Under the pieces are notes generated by a model, which searched no databases, was not told the DNA's origin, and was given only the letters and a program-made list of their open reading frames with translations. Below, one piece after another: positions 1 to 8,255 of a stretch of DNA of 64,000 nt. The DNA is taken from the NCBI GenBank assembly GCA_963989245.1, contig OZ022340.1, positions 40,456,982 to 40,520,981 on the forward strand, given 5' to 3'. Every line of letters starts with the position of its first letter. Position 1 is the stretch's first letter. Source of the DNA: Nansenia antarctica (Eukaryota; Chordata; Actinopteri; Argentiniformes; Microstomatidae). The translations under genes were made by a program, and so were the position numbers.

Positions 1-356
1 CAATATATGTTGACGGTGTCCAGTTCCCCACCAAACCATTACAACCGGACTTCCCTAATGGTTGCGTAACTCGTGAATTCTATCAACTGGTGTTATCAAC
101 AGGGAGACATTTAAAGAACAGTGCTATGGCCATTGATCGAAACGATTTCCTGAGAGGGTACACTCTTTATGCATTTAATCTGACACCTGACGAGGATAAT
201 AGTCAGCATCTATCATTGATCAAGAGTGGTAACATACGCCTGGAGACACGTTTCAGGAACCCGCTGCCTAATACCATCAATCTAATAATTTATGCGGTAT
301 ATGATAGTATGATTGAAGTGTCCCATCGCAGACAGGTTTTAGTTGATTACTATTAA
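1..356 (+). CDS. Capsid C-terminal fragment, unit 1 (cut by the window edge)
   Basis: The 5' end lies outside the window and the first complete codon is at base 3. What remains corresponds to residue 28 onward of the consensus fragment. Confidence 0.55.
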   Translation, partial: IYVDGVQFPTKPLQPDFPNGCVTREFYQLVLSTGRHLKNSAMAIDRNDFLRGYTLYAFNLTPDEDNSQHLSLIKSGNIRLETRFRNPLPNTINLIIYAVYDSMIEVSHRRQVLVDYY

Positions 357-392
357 GCATCATGAATACTGTGGAACTGACAGCCAGGTGTT

Positions 393-842
393 TTGGCTTG
401 TGATAAACTGCCCCAGCAACCTCTACAAATAAGACCTAGTGCTATGATAATTAACACACACCCCTCTGACCAGCCTGGAGAGCATTGGCTGGCAGTTTAT
501 ATATTGGAGAGAGTTGGGTGTTTTTTTGACAGTTTTGGAAATGCTCCAAATCATTCAATATTTCCTAAATCGATTTATGACTTTTTAAACATGTCATGTG
601 ATGAGATACATTTATCAGACAAACAAGTTCAGGATGTCACATCGGTCACATGTGGTGAACACTGTATCTACTTCTTAAATCACATGTGTAGAGGCATCAC
701 CTATGATATGTTGATATCTAAATATTCTTCTAATCTGTTTAAAAATGACACAATGGTAACACGTTTTGTGAAAAAGTTGCAACCGTGTGTGTGTGTTCAT
801 AATGTGTTTAGTTGTGTTCAACATGTTCAGACAATTGTGTAA
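393..842 (+). CDS. Adenain-like protease domain, Q class, unit 1 (reference long copy)
   Basis: This long form (149 codons from the TTG) keeps all four expected active-site positions: His31, Asp46, Gln80 and Cys87. The Gln-to-Cys spacing of seven matches adenain. Downstream of CGEHC there is a helix-like stretch and a Cys-rich tail containing CVCVHNVF. The first in-frame ATG (codon 18) would still keep every active-site residue. Adenain is about 200 residues, so the domain is short mainly at its N-terminus. Confidence 0.72.
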   Translation: MACDKLPQQPLQIRPSAMIINTHPSDQPGEHWLAVYILERVGCFFDSFGNAPNHSIFPKSIYDFLNMSCDEIHLSDKQVQDVTSVTCGEHCIYFLNHMCRGITYDMLISKYSSNLFKNDTMVTRFVKKLQPCVCVHNVFSCVQHVQTIV

Positions 843-966
843 GATTGTGCAAGTCAATAAAATGTTGGTCAAATAAATTATCAGAGTTCATGTATCATTA
901 CAATCATTTTTATTTAGTCAAGCAAGGGGTTTTAGTCAAACAATAACATAGTCTGTGGTGGTAGCG

Positions 967-1401
967 ATGGTTGATAATGACTCTTTTACGGGCGACTATG
1001 GCAAGAACCCATTCAATTTTAAGAATTATAATCTAGAATATCTGGCAATATATGTTGACGGTGTCCAGTTCCCCACCAAACCATTACAACCGGACTTCCC
1101 TAATGGTTGCGTAACTCGTGAATTCTATCAACTGGTGTTATCAACAGGGAGACATTTAAAGAACAGTGCTATGGCCATTGATCGAAACGATTTCCTGAGA
1201 GGGTACACTCTTTATGCATTTAATCTGACACCTGACGAGGATAATAGTCAGCATCTATCATTGATCAAGAGTGGTAACATACGCCTGGAGACACGTTTCA
1301 GGAACCCGCTGCCTAATACCATCAATCTAATAATTTATGCGGTATATGATAGTATGATTGAAGTGTCCCATCGCAGACAGGTTTTAGTTGATTACTATTA
1401 A
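967..1401 (+). CDS. Polinton-type major capsid protein, C-terminal fragment (unit 2, reference copy)
   Basis: This 144-codon frame resembles the C-terminal region of the transposon-derived F54H12.2-like proteins of animals. I take these to be the hexon-like double-jelly-roll capsid proteins of Polinton/Maverick and adintovirus elements; the family resemblance is recalled, not searched. Visible landmarks are KNPFNF at residues 13-18, the YVDG turn at 29-32, KPLQPDF at 38-44, RGYTLYAFNL at 78-87, and a beta-rich tail ending in VLVDYY. Family members are several hundred residues long, so the N-terminal majority is missing. Capsid-like sequence seems to start 12 bases before the ATG, and an in-frame TAG lies at 949-951, so the unit junction probably falls there. 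The stop is 5 bases before the protease ATG. A minor capsid protein is a less likely alternative. Confidence 0.6.
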   Translation: MVDNDSFTGDYGKNPFNFKNYNLEYLAIYVDGVQFPTKPLQPDFPNGCVTREFYQLVLSTGRHLKNSAMAIDRNDFLRGYTLYAFNLTPDEDNSQHLSLIKSGNIRLETRFRNPLPNTINLIIYAVYDSMIEVSHRRQVLVDYY

Positions 1402-1406
1402 GCATC

Positions 1407-1448
1407 ATGAATACTGTGGAACTGACAGCCAGGTGTTTTGGCTTGTGA
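1407..1448 (+). pseudogene. Displaced N-terminal start of the protease (13 codons then TGA)
   Basis: An ATG lies 5 bases after the capsid stop, where a compact viral gene pair would place the protease start. Its frame encodes 13 residues beginning MNTVEL and then stops at TGA 1446-1448. The protease domain is open in the +1 frame from 1426, so the two frames overlap by about 23 bases. I read this as the original start codon separated from its domain by an old indel. The same arrangement occurs in every complete unit, so it predates amplification. Units 27 and 29 carry one C-to-A change here (27390, 29476). Confidence 0.55.
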
Positions 1449-1881
1449 TAAACTGCCCCAGCAACCTCTACAAATAAGACCTAGTGCTATGATAATTAAC
1501 ACACACCCCTCTGACCAGCCTGGAGAGCATTGGCTGGCAGTTTATATATTGGAGAGAGTTGGGTGTTTTTTTGACAGTTTTGGAAATGCTCCAAATCATT
1601 CAATATTTCCTAAATCGATTTATGACTTTTTAAACATGTCATGTGATGAGATACATTTATCAGACAAACCGGATGTCACATCGGTCACATGTGGTGAACA
1701 CTGTATCTACTTCTTAAATCACATGTGTAGAGGCATCACCTATGATATGTTGATATCTAAATATTCTTCTAATCTGTTTAAAAATGACACAATGGTAACA
1801 CGTTTTGTGAAAAAGTTGCAACCGTGTGTGTGTGTTCATAATGTGTTTAGTTGTGTTCAACATGTTCAGACAATTGTGTAA
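1438..1881 (+). CDS. Adenain-like cysteine protease domain, P class (unit 2, reference short copy)
   Basis: The frame matches the adenovirus-type maturation protease (peptidase family C5) carried by Polintons and adintoviruses, which cleaves capsid precursors. From the TTG at 1438: His31-Trp32 in GEHWLAVY, Asp46 in FFDSFG, and the nucleophile Cys in TCGEHC at residue 85 in this short form. P-class copies replace the QVQ of the long form with P, removing the Gln that normally lies seven residues before Cys and forms the oxyanion hole. This copy has Asp after the Pro (PD subclass). TTG is not a credible animal start; it marks where domain similarity is visible. The first in-frame ATG is at 1489, codon 18, and an in-frame TGA lies at 1423-1425. 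A ULP1-type (C48) protease is less likely because the Gln-Cys spacing in Q-class copies is seven, as in adenain. Confidence 0.7.
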   Translation: MACDKLPQQPLQIRPSAMIINTHPSDQPGEHWLAVYILERVGCFFDSFGNAPNHSIFPKSIYDFLNMSCDEIHLSDKPDVTSVTCGEHCIYFLNHMCRGITYDMLISKYSSNLFKNDTMVTRFVKKLQPCVCVHNVFSCVQHVQTIV

Positions 1882-1894
1882 GATTGTGCAAGTC

Positions 1895-1900
1895 AATAAA
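1895..1900 (+). promoter_or_regulatory. Polyadenylation signal AATAAA, 14 bases after the protease stop
   Basis: A canonical animal poly(A) hexamer directly follows the protease frame. It lies at the same place in every complete unit except unit 22, where a deletion removes it. It supports plus-strand transcription of the capsid-protease pair in the ancestral element. Confidence 0.6.
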
Positions 1901-1910
1901 ATGTTGGTCA

Positions 1911-1916
1911 AATAAA
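1911..1916 (+). promoter_or_regulatory. Second polyadenylation signal AATAAA
   Basis: A second hexamer lies 10 bases beyond the first. It is present in all complete units except unit 22. No clear GT-rich downstream element is seen. Confidence 0.5.
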
Positions 1917-1947
1917 TTATCAGAGTTCATGTATCATTACAATCATT

Positions 1948-1953
1948 TTTATT
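1948..1953 (-). promoter_or_regulatory. Opposing polyadenylation signal (TTTATT on the plus strand)
   Basis: Read on the minus strand this is AATAAA. With the two plus-strand signals it forms a convergent 3' end, as expected if the ancestral element had an oppositely oriented gene just downstream. No such gene is in the unit. It repeats in every unit, including unit 22. Confidence 0.35.
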
Positions 1954-1982
1954 TAGTCAAGCAAGGGGTTTTAGTCAAACAA
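1952..1982 (+). repeat. 13-bp direct repeat in the spacer
   Basis: TTTAGTCAAGCAA (1952-1964) and TTTAGTCAAACAA (1970-1982) match at 12 of 13 positions, 18 bases apart. The pair is present in every unit just before the capsid frame, close to the inferred junction where units join. Confidence 0.6.
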
Positions 1983-2005
1983 TAACATAGTCTGTGGTGG
2001 TAGCG

Positions 2006-2440
2006 ATGGTTGATAATGACTCTTTTACGGGCGACTATGGCAAGAACCCATTCAATTTTAAGAATTATAATCTAGAATATCTGGCAATATATGTTGACGG
2101 TGTCCAGTTCCCCACCAAACCATTACAACCGGACTTCCCTAATGGTTGCGTAACTCGTGAATTCTATCAACTGGTGTTATCAACAGGGAGACATTTAAAG
2201 AACAGTGCTATGGCCATTGATCGAAACGATTTCCTGAGAGGGTACACTCTTTATGCATTTAATCTGACACCTGACGAGGATAATAGTCAGCATCTATCAT
2301 TGATCAAGAGTGGTAACATACGCCTGGAGACACGTTTCAGGAACCCGCTGCCTAATACCATCAATCTAATAATTTATGCGGTATATGATAGTATAATTGA
2401 AGTGTCCCATCGCAGACAGGTTTTAGTTGATTACTATTAA
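2006..2440 (+). CDS. Capsid C-terminal fragment, unit 3
   Basis: Carries Met130Ile, the marker shared by units 3-6, 27 and 29. Confidence 0.55.
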   Translation: MVDNDSFTGDYGKNPFNFKNYNLEYLAIYVDGVQFPTKPLQPDFPNGCVTREFYQLVLSTGRHLKNSAMAIDRNDFLRGYTLYAFNLTPDEDNSQHLSLIKSGNIRLETRFRNPLPNTINLIIYAVYDSIIEVSHRRQVLVDYY

Positions 2441-2476
2441 GCATCATGAATACTGTGGAACTGACAGCCAGGTGTT

Positions 2477-2920
2477 TTGGCTTGTGATAAACTGCCCCAG
2501 CAACCTCTACAAATAAGACCTAGTGCTATGATAATTAACACACACCCCTCTGACCAGCCTGGAGAGCATTGGCTGGCAGTTTATATATTGGAGAGAGTTG
2601 GGTGTTTTTTTGACAGTTTTGGAAATGCTCCAAATCATTCAATATTTCCTAAATCGATTTATGACTTTTTAAACATGTCATGTGATGAGATACATTTATC
2701 AGACAAACCGAATGTCACATCGGTCACATGTGGTGAACACTGTATCTACTTCTTAAATCACATGTGTAGAGGCATCACCTATGATATGTTGATATCTAAA
2801 TATTCTTCTAATCTGTTTAAAAATGACACAATGGTAACACGTTTTGTGAAAAAGTTGCAACCGTGTGTGTGTGTTCATAATGTGTTTAGTTGTGTTCAAC
2901 ATGTTCAGACAATTGTGTAA
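2477..2920 (+). CDS. Protease domain, P class (PN), unit 3
   Basis: Short form with Asn after the Pro and no oxyanion Gln. The frame is open to the normal stop. Confidence 0.65.
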   Translation: MACDKLPQQPLQIRPSAMIINTHPSDQPGEHWLAVYILERVGCFFDSFGNAPNHSIFPKSIYDFLNMSCDEIHLSDKPNVTSVTCGEHCIYFLNHMCRGITYDMLISKYSSNLFKNDTMVTRFVKKLQPCVCVHNVFSCVQHVQTIV

Positions 2921-3044
2921 GATTGTGCAAGTCAATAAAATGTTGGTCAAATAAATTATCAGAGTTCATGTATCATTACAATCATTTTTATTTAGTCAAG
3001 CAAGGGGTTTTAGTCAAACAATAACATAGTCTGTGGTGGTAGCG

Positions 3045-3479
3045 ATGGTTGATAATGACTCTTTTACGGGCGACTATGGCAAGAACCCATTCAATTTTAA
3101 GAATTATAATCTAGAATATCTGGCAATATATGTTGACGGTGTCCAGTTCCCCACCAAACCATTACAACCGGACTTCCCTAATGGTTGCGTAACTCGTGAA
3201 TTCTATCAACTGGTGTTATCAACAGGGAGACATTTAAAGAACAGTGCTATGGCCATTGATCGAAACGATTTCCTGAGAGGGTACACTCTTTATGCATTTA
3301 ATCTGACACCTGACGAGGATAATAGTCAGCATCTATCATTGATCAAGAGTGGTAACATACGCCTGGAGACACGTTTCAGGAACCCGCTGCCTAATACCAT
3401 CAATCTAATAATTTATGCGGTATATGATAGTATAATTGAAGTGTCCCATCGCAGACAGGTTTTAGTTGATTACTATTAA
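3045..3479 (+). CDS. Capsid C-terminal fragment, unit 4
   Basis: Met130Ile copy. Confidence 0.55.
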   Translation: MVDNDSFTGDYGKNPFNFKNYNLEYLAIYVDGVQFPTKPLQPDFPNGCVTREFYQLVLSTGRHLKNSAMAIDRNDFLRGYTLYAFNLTPDEDNSQHLSLIKSGNIRLETRFRNPLPNTINLIIYAVYDSIIEVSHRRQVLVDYY

Positions 3480-3515
3480 GCATCATGAATACTGTGGAAC
3501 TGACAGCCAGGTGTT

Positions 3516-3961
3516 TTGGCTTGTGATAAACTGCCCCAGCAACCTCTACAAATAAGACCTAGTGCTATGATAATTAACACACACCCCTCTGACCAGCCTG
3601 GAGAGCATTGGCTGGCAGTTTATATATTGGAGAGAGTTGGGTGTTTTTTTGACAGTTTTGGAAATGCTCCAAATCATTCAATATTTCCTAAATCGATTTA
3701 TGACTTTTTAAACATGTCATGTGATGAGATACATTTATCAGACAAACCGAATGTCACATCGGTCACATGTGGTGAACACTGTATCTACTTCTTAAATCAC
3801 ATGTGTAGAGGCATCACCTATATGATATGTTGATATCTAAATATTCTTCTAATCTGTTTAAAAATGACACAATGGTAACACGTTTTGTGAAAAAGTTGCA
3901 ACCGTGTGTGTGTGTTCATAATGTGTTTAGTTGTGTTCAACATGTTCAGACAATTGTGTAA
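3516..3961 (+). pseudogene. Protease domain, P class (PN), TA-frameshifted, unit 4
   Basis: An extra TA near 3819-3822 shifts the frame after the GITY motif and ends it at 3833, removing the C-terminal third. The His, Asp and Cys positions lie before the break. The original-frame stop remains at 3961. Confidence 0.7.
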
Positions 3962-4085
3962 GATTGTGCAAGTCAATAAAATGTTGGTCAAATAAATTAT
4001 CAGAGTTCATGTATCATTACAATCATTTTTATTTAGTCAAGCAAGGGGTTTTAGTCAAACAATAACATAGTCTGTGGTGGTAGCG

Positions 4086-4520
4086 ATGGTTGATAATGAC
4101 TCTTTTACGGGCGACTATGGCAAGAACCCATTCAATTTTAAGAATTATAATCTAGAATATCTGGCAATATATGTTGACGGTGTCCAGTTCCCCACCAAAC
4201 CATTACAACCGGACTTCCCTAATGGTTGCGTAACTCGTGAATTCTATCAACTGGTGTTATCAACAGGGAGACATTTAAAGAACAGTGCTATGGCCATTGA
4301 TCGAAACGATTTCCTGAGAGGGTACACTCTTTATGCATTTAATCTGACACCTGACGAGGATAATAGTCAGCATCTATCATTGATCAAGAGTGGTAACATA
4401 CGCCTGGAGACACGTTTCAGGAACCCGCTGCCTAATACCATCAATCTAATAATTTATGCGGTATATGATAGTATAATTGAAGTGTCCCATCGCAGACAGG
4501 TTTTAGTTGATTACTATTAA
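4086..4520 (+). CDS. Capsid C-terminal fragment, unit 5
   Basis: Met130Ile; same form as unit 3. Confidence 0.55.
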   Translation: MVDNDSFTGDYGKNPFNFKNYNLEYLAIYVDGVQFPTKPLQPDFPNGCVTREFYQLVLSTGRHLKNSAMAIDRNDFLRGYTLYAFNLTPDEDNSQHLSLIKSGNIRLETRFRNPLPNTINLIIYAVYDSIIEVSHRRQVLVDYY

Positions 4521-4556
4521 GCATCATGAATACTGTGGAACTGACAGCCAGGTGTT

Positions 4557-5000
4557 TTGGCTTGTGATAAACTGCCCCAGCAACCTCTACAAATAAGACC
4601 TAGTGCTATGATAATTAACACACACCCCTCTGACCAGCCTGGAGAGCATTGGCTGGCAGTTTATATATTGGAGAGAGTTGGGTGTTTTTTTGACAGTTTT
4701 GGAAATGCTCCAAATCATTCAATATTTCCTAAATCGATTTATGACTTTTTAAACATGTCATGTGATGAGATACATTTATCAGACAAACCGAATGTCACAT
4801 CGGTCACATGTGGTGAACACTGTATCTACTTCTTAAATCACATGTGTAGAGGCATCACCTATGATATGTTGATATCTAAATATTCTTCTAATCTGTTTAA
4901 AAATGACACAATGGTAACACGTTTTGTGAAAAAGTTGCAACCGTGTGTGTGTGTTCATAATGTGTTTAGTTGTGTTCAACATGTTCAGACAATTGTGTAA
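4557..5000 (+). CDS. Protease domain, P class (PN), unit 5
   Basis: Open short form; same form as unit 3. Confidence 0.65.
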   Translation: MACDKLPQQPLQIRPSAMIINTHPSDQPGEHWLAVYILERVGCFFDSFGNAPNHSIFPKSIYDFLNMSCDEIHLSDKPNVTSVTCGEHCIYFLNHMCRGITYDMLISKYSSNLFKNDTMVTRFVKKLQPCVCVHNVFSCVQHVQTIV

Positions 5001-5124
5001 GATTGTGCAAGTCAATAAAATGTTGGTCAAATAAATTATCAGAGTTCATGTATCATTACAATCATTTTTATTTAGTCAAGCAAGGGGTTTTAGTCAAACA
5101 ATAACATAGTCTGTGGTGGTAGCG

Positions 5125-5559
5125 ATGGTTGATAATGACTCTTTTACGGGCGACTATGGCAAGAACCCATTCAATTTTAAGAATTATAATCTAGAATATC
5201 TGGCAATATATGTTGACGGTGTCCAGTTCCCCACCAAACCATTACAACCGGACTTCCCTAATGGTTGCGTAACTCGTGAATTCTATCAACTGGTGTTATC
5301 AACAGGGAGACATTTAAAGAACAGTGCTATGGCCATTGATCGAAACGATTTCCTGAGAGGGTACACTCTTTATGCATTTAATCTGACACCTGACGAGGAT
5401 AATAGTCAGCATCTATCATTGATCAAGAGTGGTAACATACGCCTGGAGACACGTTTCAGGAACCCGCTGCCTAATACCATCAATCTAATAATTTATGCGG
5501 TATATGATAGTATAATTGAAGTGTCCCATCGCAGACAGGTTTTAGTTGATTACTATTAA
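5125..5559 (+). CDS. Capsid C-terminal fragment, unit 6
   Basis: Met130Ile; same form as unit 4. Confidence 0.55.
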   Translation: MVDNDSFTGDYGKNPFNFKNYNLEYLAIYVDGVQFPTKPLQPDFPNGCVTREFYQLVLSTGRHLKNSAMAIDRNDFLRGYTLYAFNLTPDEDNSQHLSLIKSGNIRLETRFRNPLPNTINLIIYAVYDSIIEVSHRRQVLVDYY

Positions 5560-5595
5560 GCATCATGAATACTGTGGAACTGACAGCCAGGTGTT

Positions 5596-6041
5596 TTGGC
5601 TTGTGATAAACTGCCCCAGCAACCTCTACAAATAAGACCTAGTGCTATGATAATTAACACACACCCCTCTGACCAGCCTGGAGAGCATTGGCTGGCAGTT
5701 TATATATTGGAGAGAGTTGGGTGTTTTTTTGACAGTTTTGGAAATGCTCCAAATCATTCAATATTTCCTAAATCGATTTATGACTTTTTAAACATGTCAT
5801 GTGATGAGATACATTTATCAGACAAACCGAATGTCACATCGGTCACATGTGGTGAACACTGTATCTACTTCTTAAATCACATGTGTAGAGGCATCACCTA
5901 TATGATATGTTGATATCTAAATATTCTTCTAATCTGTTTAAAAATGACACAATGGTAACACGTTTTGTGAAAAAGTTGCAACCGTGTGTGTGTGTTCATA
6001 ATGTGTTTAGTTGTGTTCAACATGTTCAGACAATTGTGTAA
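5596..6041 (+). pseudogene. Protease domain, P class (PN), TA-frameshifted, unit 6
   Basis: The same TA insertion (about 5899-5902) ends the frame at 5913. Confidence 0.7.
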
Positions 6042-6165
6042 GATTGTGCAAGTCAATAAAATGTTGGTCAAATAAATTATCAGAGTTCATGTATCATTAC
6101 AATCATTTTTATTTAGTCAAGCAAGGGGTTTTAGTCAAACAATAACATAGTCTGTGGTGGTAGCG

Positions 6166-6600
6166 ATGGTTGATAATGACTCTTTTACGGGCGACTATGG
6201 CAAGAACCCATTCAATTTTAAGAATTATAATCTAGAATATCTGGCAATATATGTTGACGGTGTCCAGTTCCCCACCAAACCATTACAACCGGACTTCCCT
6301 AATGGTTGCGTAACTCGTGAATTCTATCAACTGGTGTTATCAACAGGGAGACATTTAAAGAACAGTGCTATGGCCATTGATCGAAACGATTTCCTGAGAG
6401 GGTACACTCTTTATGCATTTAATCTGACACCTGACGAGGATAATAGTCAGCATCTATCATTGATCAAGAGTGGTAACATACGCCTGGAGACACGTTTCAG
6501 GAACCCGCTGCCTAATACCATCAATCTAATAATTTATGCGGTATATGATAGTATGATTGAAGTGTCCCATCGCAGACAGGTTTTAGTTGATTACTATTAA
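6166..6600 (+). CDS. Capsid C-terminal fragment, unit 7
   Basis: Consensus copy. Confidence 0.55.
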   Translation: MVDNDSFTGDYGKNPFNFKNYNLEYLAIYVDGVQFPTKPLQPDFPNGCVTREFYQLVLSTGRHLKNSAMAIDRNDFLRGYTLYAFNLTPDEDNSQHLSLIKSGNIRLETRFRNPLPNTINLIIYAVYDSMIEVSHRRQVLVDYY

Positions 6601-6636
6601 GCATCATGAATACTGTGGAACTGACAGCCAGGTGTT

Positions 6637-7086
6637 TTGGCTTGTGATAAACTGCCCCAGCAACCTCTACAAATAAGACCTAGTGCTATGATAATTAACA
6701 CACACCCCTCTGACCAGCCTGGAGAGCATTGGCTGGCAGTTTATATATTGGAGAGAGTTGGGTGTTTTTTTGACAGTTTTGGAAATGCTCCAAATCATTC
6801 AATATTTCCTAAATCGATTTATGACTTTTTAAACATGTCATGTGATGAGATACATTTATCAGACAAACAAGTTCAGGATGTCACATCGGTCACATGTGGT
6901 GAACACTGTATCTACTTCTTAAATCACATGTGTAGAGGCATCACCTATGATATGTTGATATCTAAATATTCTTCTAATCTGTTTAAAAATGACACAATGG
7001 TAACACGTTTTGTGAAAAAGTTGCAACCGTGTGTGTGTGTTCATAATGTGTTTAGTTGTGTTCAACATGTTCAGACAATTGTGTAA
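6637..7086 (+). CDS. Protease domain, Q class, unit 7
   Basis: Consensus long form, open. Confidence 0.68.
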   Translation: MACDKLPQQPLQIRPSAMIINTHPSDQPGEHWLAVYILERVGCFFDSFGNAPNHSIFPKSIYDFLNMSCDEIHLSDKQVQDVTSVTCGEHCIYFLNHMCRGITYDMLISKYSSNLFKNDTMVTRFVKKLQPCVCVHNVFSCVQHVQTIV

Positions 7087-7210
7087 GATTGTGCAAGTCA
7101 ATAAAATGTTGGTCAAATAAATTATCAGAGTTCATGTATCATTACAATCATTTTTATTTAGTCAAGCAAGGGGTTTTAGTCAAACAATAACATAGTCTGT
7201 GGTGGTAGCG

Positions 7211-7645
7211 ATGGTTGATAATGACTCTTTTACGGGCGACTATGGCAAGAACCCATTCAATTTTAAGAATTATAATCTAGAATATCTGGCAATATATGTT
7301 GACGGTGTCCAGTTCCCCACCAAACCATTACAACCGGACTTCCCTAATGGTTGCGTAACTCGTGAATTCTATCAACTGGTGTTATCAACAGGGAGACATT
7401 TAAAGAACAGTGCTATGGCCATTGATCGAAACGATTTCCTGAGAGGGTACACTCTTTATGCATTTAATCTGACACCTGACGAGGATAATAGTCAGCATCT
7501 ATCATTGATCAAGAGTGGTAACATACGCCTGGAGACACGTTTCAGGAACCCGCTGCCTAATACCATCAATCTAATAATTTATGCGGTATATGATAGTATG
7601 ATTGAAGTGTCCCATCGCAGACAGGTTTTAGTTGATTACTATTAA
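7211..7645 (+). CDS. Capsid C-terminal fragment, unit 8
   Basis: Consensus copy. Confidence 0.55.
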   Translation: MVDNDSFTGDYGKNPFNFKNYNLEYLAIYVDGVQFPTKPLQPDFPNGCVTREFYQLVLSTGRHLKNSAMAIDRNDFLRGYTLYAFNLTPDEDNSQHLSLIKSGNIRLETRFRNPLPNTINLIIYAVYDSMIEVSHRRQVLVDYY

Positions 7646-7681
7646 GCATCATGAATACTGTGGAACTGACAGCCAGGTGTT

Positions 7682-8131
7682 TTGGCTTGTGATAAACTGC
7701 CCCAGCAACCTCTACAAATAAGACCTAGTGCTATGATAATTAACACACACCTCTCTGACCAGCCTGGAGAGCATTGGCTGGCAGTTTATATATTGGAGAG
7801 AGTTGGGTGTTTTTTTGACAGTTTTGGAAATGCTCCAAATCATTCAATATTTCCTAAATCGATTTATGACTTTTTAAACATGTCATGTGATGAGATACAT
7901 TTATCAGACAAACAAGTTCAGGATGTCACATCGGTCACATGTGGTGAACACTGTATCTACTTCTTAAATCACATGTGTAGAGGCATCACCTATGATATGT
8001 TGATATCTAAATATTCTTCTAATCTGTTTAAAAATGACACAATGGTAACACGTTTTGTGAAAAAGTTGCAACCGTGTGTGTGTGTTCATAATGTGTTTAG
8101 TTGTGTTCAACATGTTCAGACAATTGTGTAA
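7682..8131 (+). CDS. Protease domain, Q class, unit 8
   Basis: Private change Pro24Leu (7752), seven residues before the catalytic His. Confidence 0.68.
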   Translation: MACDKLPQQPLQIRPSAMIINTHLSDQPGEHWLAVYILERVGCFFDSFGNAPNHSIFPKSIYDFLNMSCDEIHLSDKQVQDVTSVTCGEHCIYFLNHMCRGITYDMLISKYSSNLFKNDTMVTRFVKKLQPCVCVHNVFSCVQHVQTIV

Positions 8132-8255
8132 GATTGTGCAAGTCAATAAAATGTTGGTCAAATAAATTATCAGAGTTCATGTATCATTACAATCATTTTT
8201 ATTTAGTCAAGCAAGGGGTTTTAGTCAAACAATAACATAGTCTGTGGTGGTAGCG

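Larger units (their letters stand above)
1882..2005. other. Unit spacer (reference copy)
   Basis: This AT-rich stretch of about 125 bases lies between the protease stop and the next capsid ATG. It holds the convergent poly(A) signals, the 13-bp direct repeat and the in-frame TAG (1988-1990) that precedes the capsid frame. I see no TATA box, structured RNA or other promoter in it. The same spacer separates all units. Confidence 0.7.
1994..6153 (+). repeat. Two-unit (2,080-bp) tandem duplication, units 3-4 and 5-6
   Basis: The pair 'PN open, PN plus TA insertion', all with Met130Ile, occurs twice in succession with the same 1,039 and 1,041 bp lengths. This is a recent dimer duplication. Confidence 0.75.

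Noticed and set aside
393..842. ULP1/SENP-type SUMO protease
   Set aside because: The His-Trp, FDSFG and CGEHC motifs are shared in outline, but the Gln-to-Cys spacing of seven, the small size and the neighbouring capsid fragment favour the adenain type.
940..956. Splice acceptor at ...AACATAG before the capsid frame
   Set aside because: It ends in AG but lacks a convincing pyrimidine tract or branch site, and no upstream exon is present in the unit.
955..966. GTG/GTG start of the capsid frame as a bacterial-style start
   Set aside because: The context (AATAAA signals, animal-type element) is eukaryotic. The ATG at 967 is the first credible start, and the upstream codons look like truncated capsid sequence.
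1540..1552. TATATATT-like stretch as a promoter
   Set aside because: It lies inside the protease coding sequence (VYILE region) and has no supporting context.
1714..1911. 65-codon minus-strand frame repeated in most units
   Set aside because: It lies antisense to the conserved protease frame, has no recognisable motif, and is explained as a shadow of it.
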